A stretch of DNA of 64,000 nucleotides from the NCBI RefSeq assembly GCF_900111345.1, contig NZ_FOGY01000011.1:62001-126000 (forward strand). Reading direction: 5' to 3'. Both the position numbers and the translations under genes were made by a program. This document shows, in pieces, positions 9,113 through 17,556 of this stretch; the first letter of the stretch is position 1, and each line of letters opens with the position of its first letter. Source of the DNA: Psychrobacillus sp. OK032 (GTDB lineage: Bacteria > Bacillota > Bacilli > Bacillales_A > Planococcaceae). The notes under the pieces are model-generated. The model saw only the letters and a list, made by a program, of their open reading frames with translations. It was not told the origin of the DNA and searched no databases.

Positions 9113-9619
9113 ATGGATAACAACGATATATTAATTCGACTAAGATACGCATTAGATATAAAAAACAAAGATATGATTGAGATATTTAATCTTGGTGGTA
9201 TAGAAGTAACGAAAGAAGAGCTACCAAAAATACTCACAAAATCAAAAGATGAATATGACGATGAAGTTGATGTAGAAGAAACCGATGATCAAATAAAATG
9301 CACGCATAAGATGTTAGATTCCTTTTTAAACGGCTTTGTTACATTTAAAAGAGGTAAACAAGATCCAAAACCAGGACAACCTGAAAATCCTGCACCTCCC
9401 GAGAAGAGTGCTAATAATATGCTCCTAAAGAAATTAAAAGTAGCGCTACAATTAACAACAGAAGATATGATAGAAATATTAGATGAAGGTGGAATTATCG
9501 TATCAAAAGGGGAGCTAGGAGCAATCCTACGTAAAGAAGGACATCGAAATTATAAAGTGTGTGGGGATAATTTTGCGCGTAAATTTTTAAGAGGATTAGC
9601 TGTAAAACATCGAGAATAA
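9113..9619 (+). CDS. DUF1456 (YehS-like) family protein
   Basis: A 168-aa protein made of two DUF1456 repeats: NDILIRLRYALDIKNKDMIEIFNLGG at the start and MLLKKLKVALQLTTEDMIEILDEGG from about residue 103, joined by an acidic and then Pro-rich linker. The family is widespread and its function unknown. The repeats are short helical modules of about 60 residues. AGGAGG precedes the ATG. The gene is single, closed by a terminator. Confidence 0.88.
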   Translation: MDNNDILIRLRYALDIKNKDMIEIFNLGGIEVTKEELPKILTKSKDEYDDEVDVEETDDQIKCTHKMLDSFLNGFVTFKRGKQDPKPGQPENPAPPEKSANNMLLKKLKVALQLTTEDMIEILDEGGIIVSKGELGAILRKEGHRNYKVCGDNFARKFLRGLAVKHRE

Positions 9620-9630
9620 GCGAGCGGAGA

Positions 9631-9666
9631 AACAGGGGAAGATTAAAATCTTCACCCTGTTTTTTA
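9631..9666 (+). terminator. Rho-independent terminator
   Basis: AACAGGG / CCCTGTT with an inner GAAGAT / ATCTTC stem, followed by TTTTTTA, 12 bases after the DUF1456 gene. Confidence 0.85.
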
Positions 9667-9765
9667 TGTTCGCATTATAGGGATAATGTGTCGCAGTTAT
9701 TGTCGTCTAAACGAAATACTGCACCGTATAGAGATACTGCTTCGTACGGTTAGGATCTGCGGGTC

Positions 9766-9870
9766 TGTCGTGTTGAGCGGTCTTTTTGTCGCGCTCGGAG
9801 TAATCTTTGTCGTGTTGGAAGGATAGTTTGTCGGGTTCGCAGTGGATTCTGTCTCGTCCAACCATTTATT
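9766..9870. repeat. Five-copy degenerate 21-bp array
   Basis: Units of exactly 21 bp begin at 9766, 9787, 9808, 9829 and 9850, each starting TGTC and usually TGTCG, while the remaining bases vary. The region from 9689 upstream also contains TGTCG and ATACTGC words, but out of phase. No gene is seen from 9667 to 10230. This array, the palindrome at 9927-10052 and the leader of the next gene fill it. Confidence 0.75.
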
Positions 9871-9926
9871 GGATATAGCACGGCGTAACTTATAGCTTAA
9901 AGGCTGATAAGTAAGCGATTTCTATT

Positions 9927-10052
9927 GATTTTCGCTGCAGGGGGCGACTCCAGCTGGATGAGTGAGCAAAATGATTCTTCACAACGTACGCGTAAGCGGC
10001 GGTGAATGCTCATCGCTTACCCGGCGGAAAGCGTCCGACTGCAGCGAAAATC
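9927..10052. repeat. 126-bp palindromic dispersed repeat
   Basis: The ends are exact inverted copies: GATTTTCGCTGCAG at 9927-9940 and CTGCAGCGAAAATC at 10039-10052. The interior includes GCGGAAAGCGTCCGA and GTGAATGCTCATCGC. Truncated relatives are found at 29277-29333, 37314-37338 and 45230-45252. The family resembles the long intergenic hairpin repeats common in Bacillales. An open frame over it (9962-10150) is not credible as a gene. Confidence 0.8.
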
Positions 10053-10230
10053 TTAGCGGACATTGTTTAAGACGCAGTATCCCAATATTGCGTGAACTAT
10101 CCATTTACAATGGTAGTTTTTTTATTAAAATGTCTCCAAGCGAAAAATGAAACATCCTTTTCTCGAAAATTCCGTTATCATATAAGATATGGGGAGTAAG
10201 GGGATTTAGAGGGAGAAAGGGGAAATAAAT

Positions 10231-11616
10231 ATGGTATCTGGACAATTATTCAATCATAAATTACTCGATGTCGTATTTGAAAATGCAAACTATGGAACAA
10301 TCATTATCGATAATAACGGAAAAATACAATATATTAGCAATAAATATTGCGAGTTTTTGGAAGTAGATAGAGAAGATTTAATAGGTGGATATATTGTTGA
10401 TTTTATTGAAAACACAAGATTACATCTTGTCGTTCAAACAGGAAAATCGGAAATGGGAGATTTACAATTTCTACGAGGGAGTTTTGTCATTACGAATCGT
10501 ATCCCGATTTTTGATGATAAGGAAATAATCGGTGCAATAGGAACTATCATTTTTCGAGATTTAGATGATTGGAAGAAAATGAATAGCCATATTAAAGACT
10601 TATTGGCAAGGAACAATTTGTATACGCCCGAGGTAGATCAAGCAAATGGGGCAAGGTATTCTTTACATGATTTAATCGGAAACTCGCATGAAATGAACGA
10701 ATTAAAAGAACGTGTGAAAAGAGTAGCCGGTGGAGATATCTCAGTATTGATAAGGGGCGAAAGCGGGACAGGTAAAGAAATAATTGCGCAAAGTATTCAT
10801 CAACTGAGTACTCGTAGTACTAAACCATTCGTTAGTGTGAATTGTGGGTCTATCCCAGAGCATTTAATCGAGTCGGAACTGTTCGGTTATGAAGAAGGTG
10901 CCTTTACGGGAGCTAAGAAAGGTGGAAAAGTTGGGAAGTTTCGGAGTGCCGATGGAGGAACTATTTTTCTAGATGAAATTGGTGACATGCCACTGCATAT
11001 GCAAGTCAAATTATTAAGGGTCCTACAAGAAAGGGAATATGAACCGGTAGGATCCCTTCAACCTAAAAAAGTGAATGTCCGAGTGATTGCAGCTACAAAC
11101 CGACCTTTGGAGAAAATGATCGAAAATAGGGAATTTCGGGAGGACTTATATTATAGGATAAACGCAATTCAATTAGTAAGCCCTCCTTTACGGGAAAGAA
11201 CGGAAGATATCCCACTTCTTATTCAACATTTTTTTGAAAAAGCAAAAGCCCGAATCGGAAAACGGGTGAATTCCATACACAACGACGTATACGAATTGTT
11301 TAAAAAATATAGTTGGCCAGGAAATATAAGGGAGCTGGAAAATGTAATGGATGCAGGTGTCCATTTATCAAATGAGGAATTTTTGGATATCGATGCCTTG
11401 CCGGAATATATAAAAAGAGATTCTGAAAATATAAGAAGAGATTCTGAAAAAATACAAAAGAAAACATTAAAAGAATTAGTAGAAGAAACGGAAAAAGAAG
11501 AAATTGAAAGAACGTTAAAGAATTGTAAATTCGATAAAAATAAGGCGGCAGAAGCCCTTGGAATTAGCAATTCGACCATATATGAGAAAATTAAAAAGTA
11601 TGGTATCACTGAGTAA
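10231..11616 (+). CDS. Sigma-54-dependent transcriptional activator (PAS-AAA+-Fis)
   Basis: A 461-aa bacterial enhancer-binding protein. An N-terminal PAS-type sensor spans about 10-120. The AAA+ domain has Walker A GESGTGKE at 176-183, the sigma-54 contact loop GAFTGA at 223-228, Walker B GGTIFLDEIGD at 242-252 and SWPGNIREL at 361-369. A Fis-type helix-turn-helix closes the protein (about 430-461). All features needed to remodel RNA polymerase-sigma-54 are present. A matching -24/-12 promoter lies 170 bases downstream in front of the acyl-CoA operon, so it very likely controls that operon in response to a ligand sensed by PAS. GGGAGAAAGGGG precedes the ATG. Confidence 0.93.
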   Translation: MVSGQLFNHKLLDVVFENANYGTIIIDNNGKIQYISNKYCEFLEVDREDLIGGYIVDFIENTRLHLVVQTGKSEMGDLQFLRGSFVITNRIPIFDDKEIIGAIGTIIFRDLDDWKKMNSHIKDLLARNNLYTPEVDQANGARYSLHDLIGNSHEMNELKERVKRVAGGDISVLIRGESGTGKEIIAQSIHQLSTRSTKPFVSVNCGSIPEHLIESELFGYEEGAFTGAKKGGKVGKFRSADGGTIFLDEIGDMPLHMQVKLLRVLQEREYEPVGSLQPKKVNVRVIAATNRPLEKMIENREFREDLYYRINAIQLVSPPLRERTEDIPLLIQHFFEKAKARIGKRVNSIHNDVYELFKKYSWPGNIRELENVMDAGVHLSNEEFLDIDALPEYIKRDSENIRRDSEKIQKKTLKELVEETEKEEIERTLKNCKFDKNKAAEALGISNSTIYEKIKKYGITE

Positions 11617-11620
11617 TATA

Positions 11621-11667
11621 AAAAATCCAGATTATCGGAAAATCCTCCGGTATTCCGGATTTTTTTA
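11621..11667 (+). terminator. Terminator of the activator gene, with alternative inner hairpin
   Basis: AAAAATCC (11621-11628) pairs with GGATTTTT (11657-11664). Inside, CGGAA can pair with TTCCG. A TTTTTTT tract follows. The inner TCGGAAA at 11635-11641 repeats the half-site of the downstream inverted repeat, so it may double as an activator site. Confidence 0.75.
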
Positions 11668-11708
11668 TTTTACTGAAATTCTAGTAAGTTACACCATACA
11701 ATTAATGT

Positions 11709-11726
11709 TTTCCGACAATTCGGAAA
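11709..11726. promoter_or_regulatory. Candidate upstream activator sequence for the sigma-54 regulator
   Basis: A perfect inverted repeat TTTCCGA-CAAT-TCGGAAA lies 62 bases upstream of the -24 element, a usual distance for enhancer sites of Fis-type activators. A further TCGGAAA half-site is at 11635-11641. Binding is inferred from symmetry and position. Confidence 0.6.
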
Positions 11727-11787
11727 TATTAATATTCAATTAATCGAAAAAATGATTCCAAGTAGCGAAAACTCACGTTTTTTAAAC

Positions 11788-11805
11788 TTGGCACGATTCT
11801 TGCTT
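11788..11805 (+). promoter_or_regulatory. Sigma-54 (-24/-12) promoter of the acyl-CoA operon
   Basis: TTGGCACG-ATTC-TTGCTT matches the sigma-54 consensus TGGCACG-N4-TTGC(A/T) at every conserved base, with GG and GC spaced correctly. It lies 34 bases before the first start codon and just after the gene for a sigma-54 activator. Confidence 0.92.
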
Positions 11806-11838
11806 ATATAAAAGAGACAAACGAAAGGAGGAATTTCA

Positions 11839-13395
11839 TTGGACGTTGGACTTATTACTAGAAAAATGGCGAATGTGTTAAATGACAACCATCATGAAAA
11901 AATAGCAATAAAGGAAGAAATGGGTAAAGCATGGACATACAAAGAACTCCATACTATATCAAATGCATACGCGAATAAGCTTCTTGAACTAGGAGTCCAA
12001 AAAGGAGATCGAGTTGGCGTATTGCTTTACAATTGCCTGGAATATTTCGGTTTGTATTTTGCAATTGCAAAAATCGGTGGAATTGCTGTTCGTCTTAATT
12101 TTCGACTTTCGAGTGCAGAATTAGAATATGCATTAAACGATTCCCAAACGAAAATATTATGCTTCCATTCTAATTTGGTAACTGAACTGGGGGAAATTCG
12201 TCATCAGGTTTCCGTAGAACAGTACATATGCCTAAAAAGTGATGAGGATATAATTCCGGAATGGTCTAAACCATGGAGTCTATTAGAAAGCGGCCCAGCG
12301 GATGAAGTACCGGATATTAATATTAAATTGAGTGATCCAGTCATGTTGATGTATACGTCAGGTACAACTGGTAGACCAAAAGGCGCGATTTGGACGCATG
12401 ACATGACACTTTGGTTTTCTGCCATGCAATCCTTGAAATGGAAGTTTACAGGACAGGAAATTGGCATGACGACAGGTCCACTTTATCATGTAGGTGCGAT
12501 GGAAGATATTGGACTTCCGATACTATTGATGGGTGGAACACTTGTCATTACAAATAGCCAAGGATTTAAGATTGATAGAATCCTATCCGTAATTGAACAA
12601 GAAAAAGTGACGGATTGTTTCTTATTCCCATTTATGATTTATGAAATGTTGAATTACGATGATCTCGATTCATATCACTTGAAAAATTTAAAAACGATTT
12701 ACACAGGCGGTGATCCATTATTGCCTTCTGCACTTGAACAATTAAAAAAGAAATATCCTAATGTTGGGGTTGTTCAAGTGTATGGATTGACAGAAGGTAC
12801 ACCAATTGCAGCATCGCTTGATCCACAAGATGCTTTTACAAAAGGACAAACAGTCGGAAAGCCAATGCCACTTACGGAGATTAACATCTTGGATGACGAA
12901 GGAAACCTATTACCAGCTGGTAAAGTGGGAGAAATCGCCATTAAAAGTCCTGCAGTTTCGGTAGGATATTGGCGAAAACCCGAAGCGACGATGGAGACGT
13001 TTGTAAATGGCTGGTGTAAAACAGGCGATTTAGGCGTGTTCGACCAAGATGGATACTTAACGATTGCAGGTAGGAAAAAAGATATGATTCGAAGTGGCGG
13101 AGAGAATATTTATGCTGCTGAAATTGAAGATGTTTTATACCGTCATGACGAGATAAAGGAAGTCTCCGTCATTGGTATACCCGATTCCAAGTTTATTGAA
13201 GCTGTTTGTGCTGTTGTCGTAAAAAAGGAAGGCTCGAACTTAACCGAAGAGGATGTAGTTAGTCATTGTGTGAAAAGTTTAGCAAGCTATAAAAAACCTA
13301 GAAAAGTTATTTTCGTAGATGAATTACCACGAACACCATCCGGCAAAATTCAAAAATTTGTTTTACGACAAGACTATAGTGAAGTAAAAATATAA
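11839..13395 (+). CDS. yngI: Acyl-CoA synthetase (AMP-forming), first gene of sigma-54 operon
   Basis: A 518-aa ANL-superfamily ligase that activates a carboxylic acid with ATP and CoA. Motifs: YTSGTTGRPKG (about 172-182), YGLTEGTP (about 314-321), KTGDLG and GRKKDMIRSGGENI in the hinge region, and PSGKIQK carrying the catalytic lysine near the C-terminus. The start is TTG at 11839, with AAAGGAGG at 11824-11831. No nearer ATG fits. Its place ahead of the carboxylase and HMG-CoA lyase genes matches yngI of B. subtilis. The acid used is unknown, and branched short or medium acids are likely from context. Confidence 0.88.
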   Translation: MDVGLITRKMANVLNDNHHEKIAIKEEMGKAWTYKELHTISNAYANKLLELGVQKGDRVGVLLYNCLEYFGLYFAIAKIGGIAVRLNFRLSSAELEYALNDSQTKILCFHSNLVTELGEIRHQVSVEQYICLKSDEDIIPEWSKPWSLLESGPADEVPDINIKLSDPVMLMYTSGTTGRPKGAIWTHDMTLWFSAMQSLKWKFTGQEIGMTTGPLYHVGAMEDIGLPILLMGGTLVITNSQGFKIDRILSVIEQEKVTDCFLFPFMIYEMLNYDDLDSYHLKNLKTIYTGGDPLLPSALEQLKKKYPNVGVVQVYGLTEGTPIAASLDPQDAFTKGQTVGKPMPLTEINILDDEGNLLPAGKVGEIAIKSPAVSVGYWRKPEATMETFVNGWCKTGDLGVFDQDGYLTIAGRKKDMIRSGGENIYAAEIEDVLYRHDEIKEVSVIGIPDSKFIEAVCAVVVKKEGSNLTEEDVVSHCVKSLASYKKPRKVIFVDELPRTPSGKIQKFVLRQDYSEVKI

Positions 13396-13412
13396 AAAGA
13401 GGTGCTAGAACG

Positions 13413-14204
13413 ATGCAAAAAGTCCAAGTTGTTTCATGGTCGTTACAACAGAATATCGCACAAATTGTCATCGATAATCCACCTGTAAATGTCTTAAGCG
13501 CAGATGTTATTGAACAATTGAATACAGTCGTGGATGAAATCGAAAGAGATTCTAACGTAAAGGTAGTCGTTTTAACAGGTGCAGGCGAAAAGGCGTTTGT
13601 AGCTGGTGGGGATATTAAAGGGTTTCCAGAATGGATTGGAAAAGGAGTCGAAGAAGCGAAGCAAAAATCGCTTTGGCTTCAAGAACCACTTAATAAGATT
13701 GAACAGTTACCTCATCCGACTATTGCGGCTATTAACGGTCTTGCCCTTGGTGGGGGATGCGAACTCGCTTTAAGCTGTGATATCCGAGTTGCGGAGGAAC
13801 ATGTACAGATCGGTCTTCCAGAAGTTAAATTGGGATTATTTCCTGGTGCTGGTGGGACGCAAAGGTTACCACGGTTAATAGGAAAAGCAAGAGCGAAAGA
13901 AATGATTTTTACCGGTGAGCCTATCTCGGCAGAAGAGGCAGAACGAATCGGACTTGTAAATCACGTTGTTCCGAAGGGGAAAGCTTTGGAGAAGGCGTTA
14001 GAAATCGCAAGTAAAATTAGTAATTATTCTTCACTTCCCATAACTTTTGCGAAGCGTTCAATTGATGATGGATATGAACAACCCCTTAATGAAGGTCTAG
14101 TCACCGAAGCCAGCTATTTTGGTGATGTTTTTCAAACGAAGGATGTTAAAGAAGGCGTTGAAGCTTTTATACAAAAACGAAAACCTAATTTTACGGATCA
14201 ATGA
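13413..14204 (+). CDS. Enoyl-CoA hydratase/isomerase
   Basis: A 263-aa crotonase-fold protein. The oxyanion-hole segments GAGEKAFVAGGDIKGF (about 50-65) and NGLALGGGCELALSCD (about 109-124) are present, as is the glutamate-bearing LPEVKLGLFPGAGGTQRLPR. It hydrates 2-enoyl-CoA in the acyl-CoA pathway. It has no counterpart at this position in the B. subtilis yng order, and a second hydratase is encoded downstream, which suggests two successive hydration steps or two substrates. Confidence 0.9.
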   Translation: MQKVQVVSWSLQQNIAQIVIDNPPVNVLSADVIEQLNTVVDEIERDSNVKVVVLTGAGEKAFVAGGDIKGFPEWIGKGVEEAKQKSLWLQEPLNKIEQLPHPTIAAINGLALGGGCELALSCDIRVAEEHVQIGLPEVKLGLFPGAGGTQRLPRLIGKARAKEMIFTGEPISAEEAERIGLVNHVVPKGKALEKALEIASKISNYSSLPITFAKRSIDDGYEQPLNEGLVTEASYFGDVFQTKDVKEGVEAFIQKRKPNFTDQ

Positions 14205-14239
14205 TGAATATATAAAGAAACTTAAAAGGAGCGATGTAT

Positions 14240-15598
14240 ATGTTTTCAAAAATATTGATAGCCAATCGTGGGGAAATTGCATTAAGAATAATCCGAACTT
14301 GTAAAAATCTTGGTATTCAAACGGTTGCCATCTATTCAGAGGCTGATGCGGAGTCTTTATTCGTTCGACAAGCAGATGAAGCGTATTGCGTAGGAAAGTC
14401 ACCTGTCAATCAAAGTTATTTAAATACTGACGAAATTATTCGTGTTGCGAAAGAAAGTGGAGCAGAAGCCGTGCATCCCGGGTACGGTCTTTTATCAGAG
14501 AACGCGGCATTTGCGCGGAGATGTGTAGAAGCAGGACTTGTATTCATCGGACCTTCATCGGATATTATCGCTTCTATGGGAAGCAAAATCGAAGCACGTA
14601 AAATGATGAAAGAAGCCGGTGTTCCGATCGTTGAGGGTATCGATACTGCTTTGGATAATATAGATCAAGCAAAAGAAGCAGGTAGAGAGATTGGCTATCC
14701 ACTGATGCTCAAGGCATCCGCTGGAGGTGGTGGAATTGGTATGCAACTCGTTAACTCCGAGGAAGAACTATTAAAAGCATTCGAAGGAAATAAAAAACGT
14801 GCAGAATCATTCTTTGGTGATGGAACGATGTTCATAGAAAAATATATCGCCGAACCACATCATATTGAAGTACAAATTCTAGCGGATACGCATGGAAATG
14901 TCATTCCACTTTGGGAAAGAGAATGCTCTATCCAGCGTAGAAACCAAAAAGTAGTGGAAGAAGCACCTTCTCCATTTATCAGTGAAGAAACACGTAAACG
15001 TATGCTAGATGCTGCCGTGCAAGCCGCAAAGCATATTGGGTATTCCAATGCGGGAACAATTGAGTTTTTAGTAGACAGCGACCAAAATTTCTACTTCTTG
15101 GAGATGAATACAAGACTACAAGTGGAGCATCCCGTTACAGAAGAAATTACTGGTCTTGATCTAGTAGAACAACAGTTGAAAGTGGCGTATGGAGAACGTT
15201 TATCTCTTACACGTGAAGAAGTTCAACTAAAAGGACATGCGATTGAAGTGCGTATCTATGCAGAAGATCCTAAAACATTTTTCCCTTCACCTGGAAAGAT
15301 AACTGAATTTCAGCTACCACAAGGTGAAGGTATTCGTAATGAGTGCGCGATAGAAGCTGGTTCGCAAGTGACACCATACTACGACCCAATGATTGGCAAA
15401 CTGATCGCTTGGGGAGAAACACGTAGTGAAGCATGTACTCGAATTAAAGAAGCACTTGAAAATTATAAAGTGGAAGGTATTAAAACAAATATTCCAATGC
15501 TCATTGAAACGGTCAGCCACGAACAATTTTTAGCGGGATATACAACAACTGATTTTGTGAATAAATATTACTTACCTCAAAAAGCAGCAGCAAAATAA
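14240..15598 (+). CDS. yngH: Biotin carboxylase subunit of an acyl-CoA carboxylase
   Basis: A 452-aa ATP-grasp biotin carboxylase (AccC-like) that carboxylates the biotin carried by the next gene product. Seen: FSKILIANRGEIA, the glycine-rich ATP loop KASAGGGGIGMQ, EKYIAEPHHIEVQ, and FLEMNTRLQVEHPVTE of the active site. The ATG at 14234 is too close to the AAAAGGAG at 14224-14231, and the ATG at 14240 has 8-base spacing and matches the family start. It works with the carrier protein at 15612 and the carboxyltransferase at 17557. Confidence 0.93.
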   Translation: MFSKILIANRGEIALRIIRTCKNLGIQTVAIYSEADAESLFVRQADEAYCVGKSPVNQSYLNTDEIIRVAKESGAEAVHPGYGLLSENAAFARRCVEAGLVFIGPSSDIIASMGSKIEARKMMKEAGVPIVEGIDTALDNIDQAKEAGREIGYPLMLKASAGGGGIGMQLVNSEEELLKAFEGNKKRAESFFGDGTMFIEKYIAEPHHIEVQILADTHGNVIPLWERECSIQRRNQKVVEEAPSPFISEETRKRMLDAAVQAAKHIGYSNAGTIEFLVDSDQNFYFLEMNTRLQVEHPVTEEITGLDLVEQQLKVAYGERLSLTREEVQLKGHAIEVRIYAEDPKTFFPSPGKITEFQLPQGEGIRNECAIEAGSQVTPYYDPMIGKLIAWGETRSEACTRIKEALENYKVEGIKTNIPMLIETVSHEQFLAGYTTTDFVNKYYLPQKAAAK

Positions 15599-15611
15599 GG
15601 AGGACTTGAAA

Positions 15612-15824
15612 ATGACAAACATCGTAGCAAGCATGGCAGGTAGTGTATGGAAAGTATTAGTAGCAGAAGGGGATACAGTAACAGAAGGACAAGATGTAGT
15701 AATCCTTGAATCGATGAAAATGGAAATTCCGATTGCTGCAGAAAAAACCGGCGTCGTAACGAAGATTCATATTAATGAAGGCGACTTTGTGAATGATGAC
15801 GATGTACTCATCGATGTTGAATAG
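15612..15824 (+). CDS. yngHB: Biotin carboxyl carrier protein of the acyl-CoA carboxylase
   Basis: A 70-aa stand-alone biotinyl domain. The lysine of ESMKME (about residues 34-39) is the biotin attachment site. The fold shows the usual two half-repeats around it. The start ATG at 15612 lies 8 bases after AAGGAGG, and a TTG at 15606 would be too close. Its stop codon overlaps the ribosome binding site of the lyase gene. It shuttles CO2 between the carboxylase and the transferase. Confidence 0.93.
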   Translation: MTNIVASMAGSVWKVLVAEGDTVTEGQDVVILESMKMEIPIAAEKTGVVTKIHINEGDFVNDDDVLIDVE

Positions 15825-15836
15825 GAGGTAAAATCT

Positions 15837-16757
15837 TTGAAACTACCGAAAAATGTAACGATAAAAGAAGTTGGTCCAAGAGACGGATTACAAAATGAAA
15901 AACAAACTATCTCAACTGAAGATAAGATTGTTTGGATCGACTCGCTTTCGAAGACAGGCCTTTCTTATATTGAAGTGAGTTCATTCGTCCATCCGAAATG
16001 GATACCGCAACTAGCAGATGCGTCGGAAGTACTCAGGAAAGTTCAGCGGGAACAAGGGGTTATTTATGCTGCCCTTGTTCCTAACTTAAGAGGACTTGAG
16101 CGTGCATTAGAAGCAAATGTAGATGAAGTGAGCATCTTCATGTCAGCGAGCGAAGCGCATAATCAAAATAATATTAATAAATCGATAGAAGAAACGTACC
16201 CGATTCTAAGCGAAGTCGTTAAGGAAGCGAAAGCAGCAGGGAAAACGGTCAGAGGTTATTTATCTACAGTAATTGGATGTCCATATGAAGGTCCAATTGC
16301 AGCACAGCAAGTAAGAAAGGTGAGCGATCGTCTATTTTCTATGGGTATAGACGAGCTATCGTTAGGTGATACAATCGGCGTTGGTGTTCCAAATCAAGTA
16401 GAACAATTACTGGAAGAATTATTACCTCATTTTGATGCGAGCAAGCTTGCTATGCATTTCCATGATACGAGAGGGACAGCACTAGCAAATATTGTGAAAT
16501 CACTTGAAATGGGAATAACTATTTTTGATAGCTCCCTTGGAGGATTGGGTGGTTGCCCGTATGCAAAAGGTGCATCTGGTAATGTTGCGACCGAGGATTT
16601 ATTGTACATGCTCCATGAAATGGGTATTGAAACTGGAATTGATCTAGATGCAGTGATGAAATCTGCCCAGTTAATTGAAAAGGTAAGAGGGAAAAGGCTG
16701 AATAGTCGTCAAATGGATATTTTGAATGCAGAAGAAGGAGATGTTTGCAATGTTTGA
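15837..16757 (+). CDS. yngG: Hydroxymethylglutaryl-CoA lyase
   Basis: A 306-aa TIM-barrel lyase that splits HMG-CoA into acetyl-CoA and acetoacetate, the last step of leucine breakdown. Family marks: EVGPRDGLQNEK at about 11-22, HFHDTRGTALAN with the metal histidines, and the active-site cysteine loop GGLGGCPYAKGASGN. TTG start at 15837 with AGGAGG at 15823-15828. The start of the next gene overlaps its last 8 bases. Confidence 0.93.
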   Translation: MKLPKNVTIKEVGPRDGLQNEKQTISTEDKIVWIDSLSKTGLSYIEVSSFVHPKWIPQLADASEVLRKVQREQGVIYAALVPNLRGLERALEANVDEVSIFMSASEAHNQNNINKSIEETYPILSEVVKEAKAAGKTVRGYLSTVIGCPYEGPIAAQQVRKVSDRLFSMGIDELSLGDTIGVGVPNQVEQLLEELLPHFDASKLAMHFHDTRGTALANIVKSLEMGITIFDSSLGGLGGCPYAKGASGNVATEDLLYMLHEMGIETGIDLDAVMKSAQLIEKVRGKRLNSRQMDILNAEEGDVCNV

Positions 16758-17544
16758 GACTGTACTTACAAATGTGGAAGTTGAAAAGCGGAGCGACGGG
16801 ATTGCCATCATCACTTTAAATCGTACAGATGCGGCAAATGCTTTGTCCAAACAGATGCTTCGTGATTTAAAAACGGCTGCGAATGATTTGAAAAATAATC
16901 CAGAAGTTCGAGTAATTATTCTAACAGGTGCTGGAGAAAAAGCTTTTTGCGCAGGCGCTGATTTAAAAGAGCGAAAAACAATGACGGAAATAGAGGTTAA
17001 ACAAGCGGTTCGATCAATCGGAGAAACTGTGAATGAAGTCGCATCCCTTCCGCAACCTGTTATCGCTGCACTGAATGGAGTAGCATTCGGAGGTGGTCTT
17101 GAGTTGGCATTGGCATGCGACCTCCGAATCGGTGCACTAGAAACAAAAGTGGGATTAACAGAAACTTCCTTAGGTATTATACCTGGAGCAGGAGGAACAC
17201 AGCGTCTACCTCGTTTAATCGGTCTTGGAAAAGCAAAAGAACTCATTTTCAGCGCAAAGCGATTGACTGCTGAGGAAGCCGAAGTTTTAGGCATTCTGGA
17301 ATATGTCGTTCCACGTGAGCAACTGTTAGATAAAGCACTAGAAATTGCAGTATCCATAGCGAAAAATGCACCTCTTGCGTTAGTCCAAGCAAAAGCTGCG
17401 ATTAATAATGGAATAGAAGTAGACCTTAGTACAGGACTAAAAATAGAAGAGCTTGCGTACAACGAATTGCTACCAACTGAAGATAGATTAGAAGGATTAC
17501 GCGCATTTGCAGAAAAGCGTGCACCACAATATACAGGGAAATAA
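16750..17544 (+). CDS. yngF: Enoyl-CoA hydratase, probable methylglutaconyl-CoA hydratase
   Basis: A 264-aa crotonase-fold protein. GAGEKAFCAGADLKERK and LNGVAFGGGLELALACDLRIG form the CoA and oxyanion site, and TETSLGIIPGAGGTQRLPR carries the catalytic acid. Between the HMG-CoA lyase and carboxyltransferase genes, it most likely converts 3-methylglutaconyl-CoA to HMG-CoA, as for YngF. Of three in-frame ATGs (16726, 16741, 16750), the last has the best spacing from GAAGGA at 16735-16740. It overlaps the lyase gene by 8 bases, implying coupled translation. The opposite strand is open for 295 codons but shows no coding signals. Confidence 0.9.
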   Translation: MFETVLTNVEVEKRSDGIAIITLNRTDAANALSKQMLRDLKTAANDLKNNPEVRVIILTGAGEKAFCAGADLKERKTMTEIEVKQAVRSIGETVNEVASLPQPVIAALNGVAFGGGLELALACDLRIGALETKVGLTETSLGIIPGAGGTQRLPRLIGLGKAKELIFSAKRLTAEEAEVLGILEYVVPREQLLDKALEIAVSIAKNAPLALVQAKAAINNGIEVDLSTGLKIEELAYNELLPTEDRLEGLRAFAEKRAPQYTGK

Positions 17545-17556
17545 GGAGGAAACAAC

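Noticed and set aside
9667-9765. Extension of the 21-bp array upstream
   Set aside because: TGTCG and ATACTGC words occur but at 12- and 18-base steps, so they are not in phase with the five clear units.
9962-10150. 62-codon frame
   Set aside because: It lies over the palindromic repeat and has no start signal.
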